Positions 10,075 to 19,571 of a DNA stretch of 64,000 nt are shown piece by piece. Position numbers and translations under genes: made by a program. The DNA is from Companilactobacillus alimentarius DSM 20249 (lineage in GTDB: Bacteria; Bacillota; Bacilli; Lactobacillales; Lactobacillaceae). The stretch's first letter is position 1. Each line of letters begins with the position of its first letter. The notes beneath the pieces are model-generated. The model was not told the DNA's origin and did not search any database. It saw only the letters and a program-made list of their open reading frames with translations. The stretch lies in contig NZ_CP018867.1 in NCBI RefSeq assembly GCF_002849895.1, positions 1,736,001 to 1,800,000 on the forward strand. Reading direction: 5' to 3'.

Positions 10075-10668
10075 ATGATTAATCGAGTAGTTCTAGTTGG
10101 ACGCCTGACACGTGATCCTGAATTAAGATACACTGCCAATGGGGCAGCGGTTGCTAGTTTTACTGTTGCTGTTAATCGACAATTTACTAATTCTCAAGGT
10201 GAACGCGAAGCCGATTTTATTAATTGTGTTATTTGGAGAAAAGCCGCCGAGAATTTTTCTAATTTTACTAATAAAGGTTCGCTTGTTGGAATTGATGGAC
10301 GTCTTCAAACACGTAACTATGAAAACCAACAAGGACAAAGAGTTTATGTAACTGAGGTAGTTGTTGAAAACTTCTCATTACTAGAATCTCGTGCCGAAAG
10401 TGAAAAGAGGAATTCAGGTAGCAATAACTCTAACCAATCTTCTAACTATAATAATTCAAATCAATCAAATCAGTCTCCATACAGTAACAACAATAGTTAC
10501 AACAGTAATAACGGCAATTCTAATACTAATAATAGTAGCAATGCTAACAATAGTAATAATGCCAATAGCAACAATAATCAATCTAACAACTCAAACAATA
10601 ATATGAGCGATCCGTTTGCTGACAACAGTAAGCCAATCGACATATCTGATGACGATTTACCATTTTAA
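10075..10668 (+). CDS. ssb: Single-stranded DNA-binding protein
   Basis: A 197-residue SSB. The OB fold covers about residues 1-110, beginning [21 protein letters not shown] linker from about 118 to 178 is extremely rich in Asn, Ser and Gln. The acidic protein-interaction tip ends DDDLPF. The protein coats ssDNA at forks and recruits replication and repair enzymes through the tip. The low-complexity linker is AAT/AAC-codon rich and could be length-variable between strains. An AAGGAGG site precedes the ATG. It is second in the rpsF-ssb-rpsR operon. Confidence 0.97.
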   Translation: MINRVVLVGRLTRDPELRYTANGAAVASFTVAVNRQFTNSQGEREADFINCVIWRKAAENFSNFTNKGSLVGIDGRLQTRNYENQQGQRVYVTEVVVENFSLLESRAESEKRNSGSNNSNQSSNYNNSNQSNQSPYSNNNSYNSNNGNSNTNNSSNANNSNNANSNNNQSNNSNNNMSDPFADNSKPIDISDDDLPF

Positions 10669-10696
10669 AATTTTAATATAGAAGGGAGCAATTATA

Positions 10697-10933
10697 ATGG
10701 CCCAACAAAGACGAGGCGGACGTAGAAGACGTAAAGTTGACTTCATCGCTGCTAATCATATCGAATACATCGATTACAAAGATACAGACTTACTTAAGAG
10801 ATTTATCTCAGAACGTGGTAAGATTTTGCCAAGACGTGTTACTGGTACAAGTGCCAAGAACCAACGTAAGCTTACAATCGCAATCAAGAGAGCAAGAATC
10901 ATGGCTCTATTACCATTCGTTGCTGAAGACTAA
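10697..10933 (+). CDS. rpsR: 30S ribosomal protein S18
   Basis: A 78-residue basic protein beginning [16 protein letters not shown], with the S18 core [23 protein letters not shown] interrupted only by normal family variation, ending [13 protein letters not shown]18 pairs with S6 in the small subunit. It is the last gene of the rpsF-ssb-rpsR operon, with an AGAAGGGAG site and a terminator 17 bp after the stop. Confidence 0.97.
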   Translation: MAQQRRGGRRRRKVDFIAANHIEYIDYKDTDLLKRFISERGKILPRRVTGTSAKNQRKLTIAIKRARIMALLPFVAED

Positions 10934-10949
10934 TTTTTAGTAAATGATT

Positions 10950-10979
10950 AAGATCACTCATATGGTGGTCTTTTTTTTA
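10950..10979 (+). terminator. Intrinsic terminator after rpsR
   Basis: Stem AAGATCAC / GTGGTCTT (10950-10957 with 10965-10972, with a G-U pair) followed by eight T. Confidence 0.85.
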
Positions 10980-11040
10980 TGCGCTCTTAGTGGCTACGCC
11001 ACTTAAAGCGCATTATGCATGTGACCGGAAGGGCACATGC
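10980..11040. repeat. Two adjacent palindromic hairpins
   Basis: The first hairpin has arms GCGCT...TTAGTGGC and GCCACTTAA...AGCGC around a TAC loop (about 10981-11012). It is followed at once by GCATGTG / CACATGC (about 11017-11040) around a 10-nt GC-rich loop. The segment is clearly more GC-rich than its surroundings and has no coding potential. It resembles a repetitive extragenic palindrome. The adjoining CAGGGATTTGT also occurs in the 16.9 kb palindromic element. Confidence 0.5.
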
Positions 11041-11136
11041 GAACCAGGGATTTGTCTATGCCACTAAAAATAAATATAACTAAAAAAAACAATTCCTTAA
11101 ATTAAATGGCAACGCTTTCTAAATTTTGCCAAATAT

Positions 11137-11450
11137 CTGATTTTAAAAACTCTGAATCGTGTTCGTGATTATCAACGTACTCAAAAATTATCGCAAATAA
11201 CATTAATTGAAAAATTAGTGTCGCGCCAAACAATAAATTTAATTAAGAATAGCGAATACAATCCGTCGCTAGATTTATGTTTGAAGTCAATGTGGATTTT
11301 CTAGACTGATTTGAATACGTTTTTTTTATAGTTCTTATTTTGTTTACCTGGAATGGAATTCGTCTGGCATTATCACAAACAATCTTTCCATTTATTATTC
11401 TAATATCAATAAAACTGAATAAAGATGTGCTAGTTGAAGATAAAAGTTAA
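11137..11450 (+). pseudogene. Decayed XRE-family regulator with membrane tail
   Basis: Reading from 11101 to the TAG at 11302, one frame gives an unmistakable XRE helix-turn-helix remnant: NRVRDYQRTQKLSQ, EKLVSRQTINLIKN, SEYNPSLDLCLK and then MWIF. No start codon remains at the expected place (TTA where ATG is expected), a Gly codon appears lost before VSRQT, and a TAG follows MWIF. Past the stop the same frame still reads TDLNTFF. A second frame from about 11310 to 11450, reachable by an indel in the T-run at 11320-11327, reads hydrophobic residues and ends LNKDVLVEDKS. I infer one dead gene for a small HTH protein with C-terminal transmembrane helices. Confidence 0.7.
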
Positions 11451-11490
11451 AGTATACCTAACTTTCTCAAAAAAATAATAAATAATTGAT

Positions 11491-11532
11491 AAACACCAGC
11501 ATCTAATTTGATAAAAGATGTTGGTGTTTTTA
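11491..11532 (+). terminator. Intrinsic terminator between the XRE remnant and gdpP
   Basis: A 14-bp stem AAACACCAGCATCT (11491-11504) pairs with 11516-11529, followed by T-rich sequence. It probably terminated the now decayed XRE gene. Confidence 0.8.
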
Positions 11533-11603
11533 TAATCGCATATATGAAGAAAGAAATGGTCTGCTGTGATAAAATTAAGAGGTATATCTAAGAGGGGACT
11601 ATT

Positions 11604-13604
11604 ATGAAAAAGATAAAATCTAATCTGAAATTCTTCCTTTCGCGAGTTGATCATTCGACTCAACTCACGGCAATCTCTTTGATAATAATGTTAATCTCCA
11701 TTTTAGTAGTTGGCTTGTTCCATGGATCTATTAGTGGTTATATTCAAGCTATTTTGGTGATTATTGCATTAATTTTGTTTGTCTATTTGTTCCTATTATT
11801 AGGTGAAAAAGCCGGTAAATACACAAATAACTTACAATATCGAATTGATCGAGGAACGGATAACAGTTTTGTTGAATATCCATTGGGGATACTTTTATAC
11901 GATACTGATAAACAAATTCAATGGGTTAATCCTTATTTTGTCGAAAGAACAGGATTTAATCCATCCAATAGTATGAGCGTCAAAGATATTTCGGCGGATT
12001 TATCTAATTTAATTGATGATAAAACGCATGGTGACAGTACGACAATTCAAATCGACGATAAATACTTTTTAGTTCAAGTTCAAAGTGAATTAAAAGTTAT
12101 CTACTTATTTGAAATCACTCACTATTCTAAGATTGAAAAACGATATGAAGATAATCGTTCAGTAATTGGACAAGTTTATTTGGATAATTATGCCGAAATT
12201 ACGCAATCAATGAGTGATCGTGATATTTCAAATTTGGATAATTATATTACGAATGAGTTGTCAAACTGGGCTTCGAAAGAACAAATGTTTTTGAAGCGGA
12301 TCGATGATGACCATTTCTTTATCATGGCTTATACGGGTCGCATCTTTGATATGGAAAAGAATGGTTTCAAAATATTGGATGTCATTCGTGAATTCACATC
12401 CCAACAAAATGTTCCATTAACGTTGAGTATGGGCTTTTCTTATGGAGTCGATGATTTACATAAGTTAAACGATGAAGCACAAAAAAATCTTAATTTGGCA
12501 TTAGGCCGTGGTGGTGATCAGGTCGTAGTTAAGGAAATTGGTGAAAAAGCTCGTTTCTATGGTGGCAACACTGATCCAATGGAAAAGAGAACTCGAGTAC
12601 GTGCCAGAATGATCAGCGAGGCTTTACAGGAGTTATTGAAGGATAGTGATCAAGTTATCGTTATGGGACATGCACATCCGGATATGGATGTTTTGGGGTC
12701 TTCATTAGGTATCAGAAGAATTGCTATTATGAACAATACTCCATGTAAGATTGTTATCAATCCTAATACCTTACATTCTGATGTCAGTCGACTTTTGGGT
12801 ATGATTGATAAGAACCCTGACATTAAAAAGGATATTATTACACCTGAAGAATCGATTGCTATTAGGACTTCAAAAACTTTGATCGTAATGGTCGATCATT
12901 CCAAGCAGAGTATTTCAATTAATCCGGATTTATTTAAAGCTGAAAATGAAAAGATTGTAGTTATTGATCACCATAGAAGAAGTGAAGAGTTCCCAGAAAA
13001 TCCAATGTTGATCTATATCGAACCATATGCTTCTTCAACTAGTGAATTGATTACAGAAATGTTAGAATATCAGCCTAAGAATAAGAAGGCTATTGAAAAA
13101 ATTGAGGCAACCGCATTGCTTGCGGGTATTACTGTCGATACAAAGTCATTCTCGCTTAGAACAGGGACTAGAACTTTTGATGCTGCTAGTTACTTGCGTT
13201 CAGTGGGTGCCGATGAAGCAGTTATTCAAAATGTTTTGAAAGAGAACGTTGATTCCTTTATTCAAAGAAATCATTTGATTGAAACAATTACGATGGTTAA
13301 TAGCAATATGGCAGTTTGTTATGGTGAAGAAGATAAGTCGTATGATCCAGTCATCGTAGCTCAAGCAGCTGACACGTTGTTGTCGTTAAATAATGTTGAA
13401 GCATCGTTTGTAATCAGTAAACGTCCTGATGGTCGGGTAGGTATTTCAGCCCGTAGCCTGGGAAATGTTAATGTGCAAGTTATTATGGAGAAACTTGGTG
13501 GTGGCGGACACTTGTCTGATGCTGCGACCCAGATTTCGGATTCAACAGTAGAAGAAGCCAAGGATCAATTAATTGATGTTTTGACTGATTCTGAGAAGAA
13601 ATAG
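11604..13604 (+). CDS. gdpP: Cyclic-di-AMP phosphodiesterase GdpP
   Basis: This 666-residue membrane protein degrades the second messenger c-di-AMP. Two transmembrane helices lie at about residues 20-70, then a PAS-like domain, a degenerate GGDEF region, and a DHH/DHHA1 phosphodiesterase. The metal ligands are visible as HAHPDMD (356-362), DHH (455-457) and the DHHA1 GGGGH motif (632-636). A GAGGGG site precedes the ATG at 11604. It is followed 12 bp later by rplI and then dnaB, the usual gdpP-rplI-dnaB order. It acts at the inner face of the membrane and influences osmotic and cell-wall homeostasis. Confidence 0.96.
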   Translation: MKKIKSNLKFFLSRVDHSTQLTAISLIIMLISILVVGLFHGSISGYIQAILVIIALILFVYLFLLLGEKAGKYTNNLQYRIDRGTDNSFVEYPLGILLYDTDKQIQWVNPYFVERTGFNPSNSMSVKDISADLSNLIDDKTHGDSTTIQIDDKYFLVQVQSELKVIYLFEITHYSKIEKRYEDNRSVIGQVYLDNYAEITQSMSDRDISNLDNYITNELSNWASKEQMFLKRIDDDHFFIMAYTGRIFDMEKNGFKILDVIREFTSQQNVPLTLSMGFSYGVDDLHKLNDEAQKNLNLALGRGGDQVVVKEIGEKARFYGGNTDPMEKRTRVRARMISEALQELLKDSDQVIVMGHAHPDMDVLGSSLGIRRIAIMNNTPCKIVINPNTLHSDVSRLLGMIDKNPDIKKDIITPEESIAIRTSKTLIVMVDHSKQSISINPDLFKAENEKIVVIDHHRRSEEFPENPMLIYIEPYASSTSELITEMLEYQPKNKKAIEKIEATALLAGITVDTKSFSLRTGTRTFDAASYLRSVGADEAVIQNVLKENVDSFIQRNHLIETITMVNSNMAVCYGEEDKSYDPVIVAQAADTLLSLNNVEASFVISKRPDGRVGISARSLGNVNVQVIMEKLGGGGHLSDAATQISDSTVEEAKDQLIDVLTDSEKK

Positions 13605-13616
13605 AGGAGGACCATT

Positions 13617-14072
13617 ATGAAAGTTATTTTCCTAACAGATGTTAGAGGTAAAGGTAAAAAGGGCGAGGTAAAGAATGTTGCGACAGGTTATGCGCAAAAC
13701 TTCTTGATTAAGAATCGTCAAGCAATTGAAGCAACAAAAGCTAATATTGCTAAACTCCAAGCTGAACAAAATCGTGAAGCAAAAGATTATGAAGCTGAAA
13801 AAGCTGAAGCTAAGGTTTTAAAAGGCAAGATTGAAGATGACAAGACCGTTGTTGAAGTTCTTGCTAAATCTGGTGCTGATGGTAAATTATTTGGCTCTGT
13901 CACAACTAAAAAAATTGCTGATGAATTAAATAAGCAATATCAAATCAAAGTTGATAAACACAAAATGGAACTCAACGACGGTATCAAGTCTCTAGGATAT
14001 ATTAATGTACCTGTTAAGCTATTCGAAGGAATTGAAGCTACCATTCGAGTTCACGTTGCTGAAAAGAAGTAG
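13617..14072 (+). CDS. rplI: 50S ribosomal protein L9
   Basis: A 151-residue protein of standard L9 length. The N-terminal rRNA-binding domain reads [19 protein letters not shown] and GYAQNFLI; a long charged connecting helix and a C-terminal domain containing [12 protein letters not shown] follow. L9 binds 23S rRNA near the L1 stalk and affects reading-frame maintenance. A GAGGAGGA site overlaps the end of gdpP. The next gene, dnaB, starts 7 bp downstream. Confidence 0.97.
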   Translation: MKVIFLTDVRGKGKKGEVKNVATGYAQNFLIKNRQAIEATKANIAKLQAEQNREAKDYEAEKAEAKVLKGKIEDDKTVVEVLAKSGADGKLFGSVTTKKIADELNKQYQIKVDKHKMELNDGIKSLGYINVPVKLFEGIEATIRVHVAEKK

Positions 14073-14079
14073 GATATAA

Positions 14080-15459
14080 ATGAATAATGATATAACTTCA
14101 AGAATACCGCCCAATGATAAGGATGCTGAGCAAGCCGTATTAGGAGCGGTTTTTCTTAGTCAAGACGCTTTAATTGAAGCGATGGAATATGTTGACGCAG
14201 AAGATTTTTATCAACATGCCAATCAATTAGTCTTTCAAGCTATGATGAATTTAAACGATGAAGAAGAACCAGTTGATGTTGTTACGGTTCAAAATGAGCT
14301 TGATCGTCAGAATCAAATTGAAGATATTGGTGGAGTTAGTTATTTAGCCGAACTGGCTAATGCTGTTCCCACAGCTGCAAATACTGTTTATTATGCAAAA
14401 ATTGTCAAAAATAAATCGGTGTTGCGACGCTTGATCAATGCAGCGACTAGTATTGTTACACGGAGTTTTGAAGAAGATGAAGATGTTGATAGTATCATCG
14501 ATCAATCTGAAAAAGATATTATGGATGTCTCTGAAAATAGAAATCACAAAGGTTTTCGAAGAATCTCTGATGTCGTAAAGGCTTCATTTGAAGATATTGA
14601 TAAACTCTATGATCAAGATAGCGATGTTACCGGTTTGTCAACGGGATATAAAGACCTCGATGCAATGACGACTGGTTTACATAAAGATGAATTAATTATT
14701 TTGGCAGCTCGTCCGGGTGTTGGTAAAACTGCCTTTGCTTTGAATCTAGCTCAAAACGCTGCGACAAAGTCTAATGCGACTGTAGCGATATTCTCTTTGG
14801 AAATGGGTGCGGAACAGTTAGTAAACCGTATGCTTTGTTCTGAAGGAAGTATTGACGCTAATTCTTTACGGACGGGTAAATTGGATGAGAATCAATGGAA
14901 TAGTTTAGTTGTTGCTATGGGGAGTTTATCAAGAACAAATGTTTATATTGATGACACTCCAGGTGTGAAGATGGCTGAAATTAGATCCAAATGTCGTCGA
15001 CTTTTGAAAGAGAGTGGCAAATTGGATCTAGTGATCGTCGATTATTTACAATTGATCGAAGGAACTGGTCAAGAGAATAGACAACAAGAAGTTTCCGTTA
15101 TCTCGCGTGGAATGAAAAAATTAGCAAAAGAGCTTCATGTACCAATAATCGCGCTATCACAGCTTTCTCGTGGTGTGGAAGCAAGACAAGATAAAAGACC
15201 AATGTTGTCAGATATCCGTGAATCTGGTTCAATTGAACAGGATGCTGATATCGTTGCCTTTCTTTATCGTGATGATTATTATCGTGATGAAGATGGCGAT
15301 GACAATAGTGGTGATCAAGAAGAACCTGAGGATCAAGATGTTGGCGAAGTTGAAGTCATCATCAGTAAGAACCGTTCTGGTCCAAGAGGTACAGCAAAAC
15401 TATTGTTTGTGAAATCTTATAATAAGTTTTCATCAATAGCGAATATTCCAGAAAATTAA
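14080..15459 (+). CDS. dnaB: Replicative DNA helicase DnaB (DnaC of B. subtilis)
   Basis: A 459-residue hexameric fork helicase. The N-terminal domain begins [16 protein letters not shown]. The RecA-like C-terminal domain has Walker [11 protein letters not shown] (P-loop G213-T217), [16 protein letters not shown] and the [14 protein letters not shown] motif. An acidic stretch near residues 405-425 ([18 protein letters not shown]) is a divergent insertion before the conserved [12 protein letters not shown]. It unwinds DNA at forks loaded from the origin in this window. It follows rplI closely and precedes purA by 20 bp. Confidence 0.96.
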   Translation: MNNDITSRIPPNDKDAEQAVLGAVFLSQDALIEAMEYVDAEDFYQHANQLVFQAMMNLNDEEEPVDVVTVQNELDRQNQIEDIGGVSYLAELANAVPTAANTVYYAKIVKNKSVLRRLINAATSIVTRSFEEDEDVDSIIDQSEKDIMDVSENRNHKGFRRISDVVKASFEDIDKLYDQDSDVTGLSTGYKDLDAMTTGLHKDELIILAARPGVGKTAFALNLAQNAATKSNATVAIFSLEMGAEQLVNRMLCSEGSIDANSLRTGKLDENQWNSLVVAMGSLSRTNVYIDDTPGVKMAEIRSKCRRLLKESGKLDLVIVDYLQLIEGTGQENRQQEVSVISRGMKKLAKELHVPIIALSQLSRGVEARQDKRPMLSDIRESGSIEQDADIVAFLYRDDYYRDEDGDDNSGDQEEPEDQDVGEVEVIISKNRSGPRGTAKLLFVKSYNKFSSIANIPEN

Positions 15460-15479
15460 ATAGTGTAGGTGTAGAAGAT

Positions 15480-16766
15480 ATGACGACAGTTGTTGTAGTA
15501 GGTACCCAATGGGGCGACGAAGGTAAAGGTAAGATTACCGATTATTTCAGTGGTGAAGCTAATATTATTGCACGTTATCAAGGCGGCGATAATGCAGGGC
15601 ACACTTTGAATATCGACAATCACGTTTATAAATTGAGATCCGTTCCCTCAGGTATTTTGTATTCAGATAAGACTAGTGTTATTGGAAATGGCGTTGTTTT
15701 AAACTTAGAATCTCTACAAGAAGAATTAGGTCGTTTGCATGATCAAGGTGTAGATACTACTAATTTAAAGATTTCTAACCGTGCACAACTTATTTTGCCT
15801 TATCATATTGAACTAGATAAACTTCAAGAAAAAGCTAAGGGTGATTCCAAGGTAGGAACAACTAACCGTGGAATTGGACCTGCTTATACTGACAAAGCAT
15901 CCCGTGTCGGAATTAGAATGGCTGATATTCTTGATAAAGATCTATTCAAAGAATTGTTGACAGAGAATCTTAAGCAAAAGAATGAATTGTTTACTAAAAT
16001 TTATGGTGTCGAACCAATGAAATTTGATGATATTTTTGAAAAGTATTATCAATTTGGTCAAGATTTAAAAGATCGTGTGATTGATACATCTGCATATTTG
16101 AATAAAGAATTAAAGAATGGCAAAAATGTTCTATTTGAAGGTGCTCAAGGAATTATGCTCGATATCGACCATGGAACTTATCCTTATGTAACTTCATCTA
16201 ACCCTGCTGGTGGCGTAACTACTGGTGCTGGTGTTGGTGCTCCTTTGATCGATAAGGTTATTGGGGTTGTTAAAGCTTATACATCCCGTGTCGGTGCTGG
16301 TCCATTCCCAACTGAACAATTGAATGAAACTGGTGATTTCTTGCGTGATGCAGGTCACGAATATGGAACAGTCACTGGCCGTCCTAGACGTGTTGGTTGG
16401 ATTGATCTAGTTGTTCTTAAGCATTCATGCAATGTTTCTGGTGTAACTCATCTATCATTAAATTGTCTGGATGTTTTAACTGGTTTGAAAGAAATTAAAG
16501 TATGTACCGGTTATGATTTGAATGGCAAAGTCATTGATGAGTATCCAGCTAATTTAAATGTTTTGGCTAAATGTAAACCAGTCTATAAAACTTTCCCTGG
16601 TTGGACTGAGGATATGACTCAAGCTAAGTCCTTAGAAGAATTACCAGCAGAAGCTCGTGATTATCTTGACTTTATCAAGGATCAATTAGGCGTTGAATAT
16701 GCCACAGTTTCAGTTGGACCCGATAGAGAACAGACAATTGAAGTAAATGATGTTTGGAAAGCATAA
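15480..16766 (+). CDS. purA: Adenylosuccinate synthetase
   Basis: A 428-residue enzyme of normal length that converts IMP, GTP and aspartate to adenylosuccinate in AMP synthesis. The N terminus carries the GTP/IMP site [14 protein letters not shown], with catalytic Asp13, and His41 in GGDNAGHT. Later motifs include [16 protein letters not shown] and [14 protein letters not shown]. It directly follows dnaB, the common order near the origin in lactobacilli, and ends at a terminator (16779-16824). No purine-repressor site was recognised. Confidence 0.97.
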   Translation: MTTVVVVGTQWGDEGKGKITDYFSGEANIIARYQGGDNAGHTLNIDNHVYKLRSVPSGILYSDKTSVIGNGVVLNLESLQEELGRLHDQGVDTTNLKISNRAQLILPYHIELDKLQEKAKGDSKVGTTNRGIGPAYTDKASRVGIRMADILDKDLFKELLTENLKQKNELFTKIYGVEPMKFDDIFEKYYQFGQDLKDRVIDTSAYLNKELKNGKNVLFEGAQGIMLDIDHGTYPYVTSSNPAGGVTTGAGVGAPLIDKVIGVVKAYTSRVGAGPFPTEQLNETGDFLRDAGHEYGTVTGRPRRVGWIDLVVLKHSCNVSGVTHLSLNCLDVLTGLKEIKVCTGYDLNGKVIDEYPANLNVLAKCKPVYKTFPGWTEDMTQAKSLEELPAEARDYLDFIKDQLGVEYATVSVGPDREQTIEVNDVWKA

Positions 16767-16778
16767 AAATAAAGAACA

Positions 16779-16824
16779 ATACCCTGATAGAATTCTTAGT
16801 TGAATCCTATCAAGGTATTTTTTT
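16779..16824 (+). terminator. Intrinsic terminator after purA
   Basis: An interrupted stem pairing AATACC..TGATAG.ATTC with GAAT..CTATCA.GGTATT is followed by a long T-run. Confidence 0.82.
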
Positions 16825-16887
16825 GAGGAATAGTGCTGTTATTCAAAAACATGCGTCTAAATCTATCTAAATAGAAGAAGGAATCTA

Positions 16888-17042
16888 GTCGGGAGCAAAA
16901 TCACTGTGATGGCTCAATAGCCAAATTATTCTTAGCAACTTGTTGCTTAGAATAAGACCGAGTTTTGAGATTTTGCGAACTATGCAAAAGCTCAAAATCG
17001 TGTCGGTTATGTTCCAGCCAATCACAGGGATTTTGTGGACGA
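16888..17042. repeat. Large cloverleaf-like palindromic element
   Basis: The outer arms CAAAATCACTGTGATGGCT and AGCCAATCACAGGGATTTTG pair with small bulges and extend outward to GTC / GAC. Inside are ATTCTTAGCAA / TTGCTTAGAAT and a second stem pairing ACCGAGTTTTGAG with CTCAAAATCGTGTCGGT. On the minus strand a 59-codon ORF (16885-17064, ATG after a G-run) runs through the whole structure, but its sequence follows from the palindrome and matches nothing I recognise. It could be a mobile palindromic repeat or a structured RNA. Confidence 0.5.
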
Positions 17043-17181
17043 CGGCATACTTGTAGTTAAACATGAGAACCCCCTGATTATTCTTTAAGCTGAATTCTTG
17101 CAAGAAATTCTAATGGTGTTATTATATTGATAACAAGTTATTTATAAAGTAACATTAATAAATAGGAAGAAGGATTCTTTT

Positions 17182-18030
17182 ATGACAACATATGCAATTA
17201 CAGGAGTAACAGGACATTTTGGTCAAAATGCTCTCAAGGAGTTAGCTAAATTAGTACCAGCAACGGATATTGTAGCTTTAGCGCGTAATACTAAAAAGGC
17301 ACAGCAAATTGTTCCCGATGGAGTAGAAGTACGTTCAGGAGATTATACAGACGTAATTCAATTGAGCAAATCACTTCAAGGAGTCGACCGCTTGCTCTTT
17401 GTCTCATCACAACCCGGTGGACCAATTCCAAGATTGACACAACACCAGAATGTAATAGCCGCAGCTAAAGAAGCAAAAGTCGGTTATATCGCTTATACTA
17501 GTTTTCCCCATGCCGATTTGGCTAAGGCTGGTTTAGCATCAGATCATAAAGCTACAGAGAAATTGATTTTAGAATCAGGAATGAAGTATTCATTCTTACG
17601 TAATAATTGGTATTTAGAAAATGAAGCAGCAACCTTAAAGGCAGCCGCTTCTGGGAAAGATTTTGTTTATGCTGCAGGTGAAGGTAAAGCTGGTTGGGCC
17701 TTAGAAAAAGAGTATTCTGAAGCTGCCGCAAAGGTATTGGCCGCTAAGGAAACGAAGAATATTTATGAATTTTCTGGAAAAGCTAGAACTTATCAAGACT
17801 TAGCAGAGGCTATCGACGGAGATTTCAAAGTGGTTTCTCTAACTGATAGTGAATTTCGTCAAGGCTTAGCTGATAGTGGTATGGACGGTGACACAATCGA
17901 AGTAGTTGCTTCAATTCAAACTTTGATTCGCCAAGGAGATTTGGCTAAAACTAGTTCTGATCTACCAGATGTTTTAGGTCGTTCACTAACATCGATCTCA
18001 GAAGCAATTAAAATGGTTATTGGTAAATAA
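17182..18030 (+). CDS. NmrA-like NAD(P)-binding oxidoreductase (QorB-type)
   Basis: A 282-residue single-domain protein with an atypical Rossmann fold: the nucleotide-binding GVTGHFGQNALKEL motif at residues 8-21, then VVALARN-type and GVDRLLFVSS strands. It resembles the NmrA/YtfG group that reduces quinones with NADPH; the substrate cannot be told from sequence. An AGGAAGAAGG site precedes the ATG. The spacer has ATAACAAGTTAT-type dyad symmetry near 17139-17150, a possible operator. The next gene is an Rrf2 regulator, suggesting a redox- or electrophile-responsive pair. Confidence 0.8.
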   Translation: MTTYAITGVTGHFGQNALKELAKLVPATDIVALARNTKKAQQIVPDGVEVRSGDYTDVIQLSKSLQGVDRLLFVSSQPGGPIPRLTQHQNVIAAAKEAKVGYIAYTSFPHADLAKAGLASDHKATEKLILESGMKYSFLRNNWYLENEAATLKAAASGKDFVYAAGEGKAGWALEKEYSEAAAKVLAAKETKNIYEFSGKARTYQDLAEAIDGDFKVVSLTDSEFRQGLADSGMDGDTIEVVASIQTLIRQGDLAKTSSDLPDVLGRSLTSISEAIKMVIGK

Positions 18031-18093
18031 TAATTGTTATCTATCCCCTAAATGTCATATGATACTAGATAGTACTTTCTAGGAGGAGATATT

Positions 18094-18543
18094 ATGAAGT
18101 TTTCAAGCAAATTGAGTGATGGTGTTCATATCTTAGCTTATGTTGATATTTGTCAAGATGGAGATTTATCAAGCAATGCGATTGCAAGTAGTATCGAATC
18201 AAATCCTAGCTTAGTTAGACGTATGATGTCACGATTGAAGAAATCAGGACTATTAAGTAGTCAACCGGGAAAAGTGGCGCCTAAATTAGGTCGTCGCGCC
18301 TCAGAGATAAGTCTTTTAGATGTTTATCAAGCAATAGAGGACAATCAAAAGTTGTTGCATATTGACGAGAAGACTAATCCGAAGTGTATCGTTGGTGGCA
18401 ACATTCAAAAAACTTTAACTAATGTTTATGATCAAATTCAAGCTGATGCTGAAAAAAGTATGTCAAAAGTAACCTTGCAATCTATCATTGATGATATCTT
18501 AGTCAATAATAAAAAAAAGCAGGAACTTAAATCACAAAAGTGA
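18094..18543 (+). CDS. Rrf2-family transcriptional regulator
   Basis: A 149-residue protein with a winged helix over residues 1-75. MKFSSKLSDGVHILAY, then SSNAIASSIESNPSLVRRMM and SGLLSSQPG are the Rrf2 pattern. It lacks the three-cysteine cluster of IscR/NsrR, having only Cys20 and the Cys in NPKCIVGGN, so an Fe-S cluster is unlikely and thiol or ligand sensing is more plausible. It follows the QorB-type reductase by 63 bp with its own AGGAGGAG site and probably controls that gene and itself. The stop codon lies inside the loop of the downstream terminator. Confidence 0.82.
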   Translation: MKFSSKLSDGVHILAYVDICQDGDLSSNAIASSIESNPSLVRRMMSRLKKSGLLSSQPGKVAPKLGRRASEISLLDVYQAIEDNQKLLHIDEKTNPKCIVGGNIQKTLTNVYDQIQADAEKSMSKVTLQSIIDDILVNNKKKQELKSQK

Positions 18544-18562
18544 TTTGGTCCCTGCTTTTTTC
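18513..18562. terminator. Bidirectional terminator between convergent genes
   Basis: AAAGCAGG.AC pairs with GT.CCTGCTTT around a loop with its own ATCAC / GTGAT hairpin. There are A-runs upstream and T-runs downstream, so it can serve both the Rrf2 gene and the convergent gene ending at 18570. Confidence 0.8.
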
Positions 18563-18569
18563 ATGAAAA

Positions 18570-19499
18570 CTATTTGTTTTGAGAGTCAGTCGAAATAATG
18601 TCTTTCTGAAAATTGATGAAACGACTACTATTACGACTGTACGTTAACGTATAATAATAGGTGTTACTCTTACTCAGTTGTTTGAGATAAAATCTTGTGT
18701 AACGTGGTACATCGGAAATTTGATAGCCAACGATACCGAAGTTACTGACTCGAGAGTTAGAATTTTTCGCTAGATTAAAGAGTCCTGTGTTACTCTTGTC
18801 AGGATCAAGTCCTAAGTTAATTGAGATTTGGTTGAAGTTACCAGGTTCATTAGCATTAGTAGCGGTTAAATTTGAATTGATAATAGCTGTTTTGAAACGT
18901 TGTACGAAGTTTTGGGCCTGATTTACTCCAGAGTTACCAAGGTCAATGTTTTCCATTACGTATTGGGGAGCGTATTTATTAGTTTTAGTGTTGAGATATT
19001 TAGCTGAAACAATTGAATCATCCCGATAATAGAGGCGATAACGGTAACTAACGATATTTTTAGTATCGTCATAACGATTACAACTGACGGTAATATATTT
19101 ACCATGGGTATCTTTGCCGAAATTTAAAAGAGTCATATTGGTAATATAACGGTGTGATTTCTTATGGACTCTTTTCAGTAAAGCTTTTTCCTGTTTGTTA
19201 GATAAAAATGATAATTCATTTGTATTGTGATAGTCATCGTTGATTGTACTGACCAAATTTAGAGCTTGCTGCTTAGTCTTTGACATATCCGATTTGTCTA
19301 GACTGATAGTTTTGGGAGCAATGTCTTCATCAATATTCTTAGGATTGACAATTAACGAAAAGGGAATAGTTATTTGGGCAATGCTATCGACGGTTTTGTC
19401 CTTGATCTTGCCGAGATTTAAGGCATAGCTTACAACAATCATTGCTAATAAAAAGAGAACGATTATCCATTTTATATATTTTTTGTTTAATTTTTTCAA
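18570..19499 (-). CDS. Membrane-anchored extracytoplasmic protein of unknown function
   Basis: A 309-residue protein with one N-terminal transmembrane segment (about residues 10-27, KWIIVLFLLAMIVVSYAL) and an exported remainder rich in Asn, Lys and Tyr. No lipobox or sorting motif and no recognisable domain were seen. It is divergent from the 19572 gene, which is also a single-pass exported protein next to a PBP, so a role at the cell envelope is a contextual guess only. The start at 19499 gives a short basic N terminus before the membrane segment. Confidence 0.6.
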   Translation of the reverse strand: MKKLNKKYIKWIIVLFLLAMIVVSYALNLGKIKDKTVDSIAQITIPFSLIVNPKNIDEDIAPKTISLDKSDMSKTKQQALNLVSTINDDYHNTNELSFLSNKQEKALLKRVHKKSHRYITNMTLLNFGKDTHGKYITVSCNRYDDTKNIVSYRYRLYYRDDSIVSAKYLNTKTNKYAPQYVMENIDLGNSGVNQAQNFVQRFKTAIINSNLTATNANEPGNFNQISINLGLDPDKSNTGLFNLAKNSNSRVSNFGIVGYQISDVPRYTRFYLKQLSKSNTYYYTLTYSRNSSRFINFQKDIISTDSQNK

Positions 19500-19571
19500 A
19501 ATTTACACCCTTTATTTGCATGATAATTTACTATAATGATAACAAGATGAACTAGATATTTGGGGAAAATA

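Noticed and set aside
10470..10600. Asn-rich repetitive DNA in ssb as a CRISPR-like or satellite repeat
   Set aside because: The repeats are irregular short AAT/AAC/AGT codon runs that encode the SSB linker; there is no spacer structure.
10391..10606. 71-codon plus-strand ORF in ssb
   Set aside because: It is the out-of-frame reading of the low-complexity AAT/AAC linker of SSB, giving Ile/Thr repeats.
16885..17103. 72-codon minus-strand ORF as a definite gene
   Set aside because: The frame is dictated by a palindromic structure and matches no known family; kept as a repeat with an ORF possibility only.
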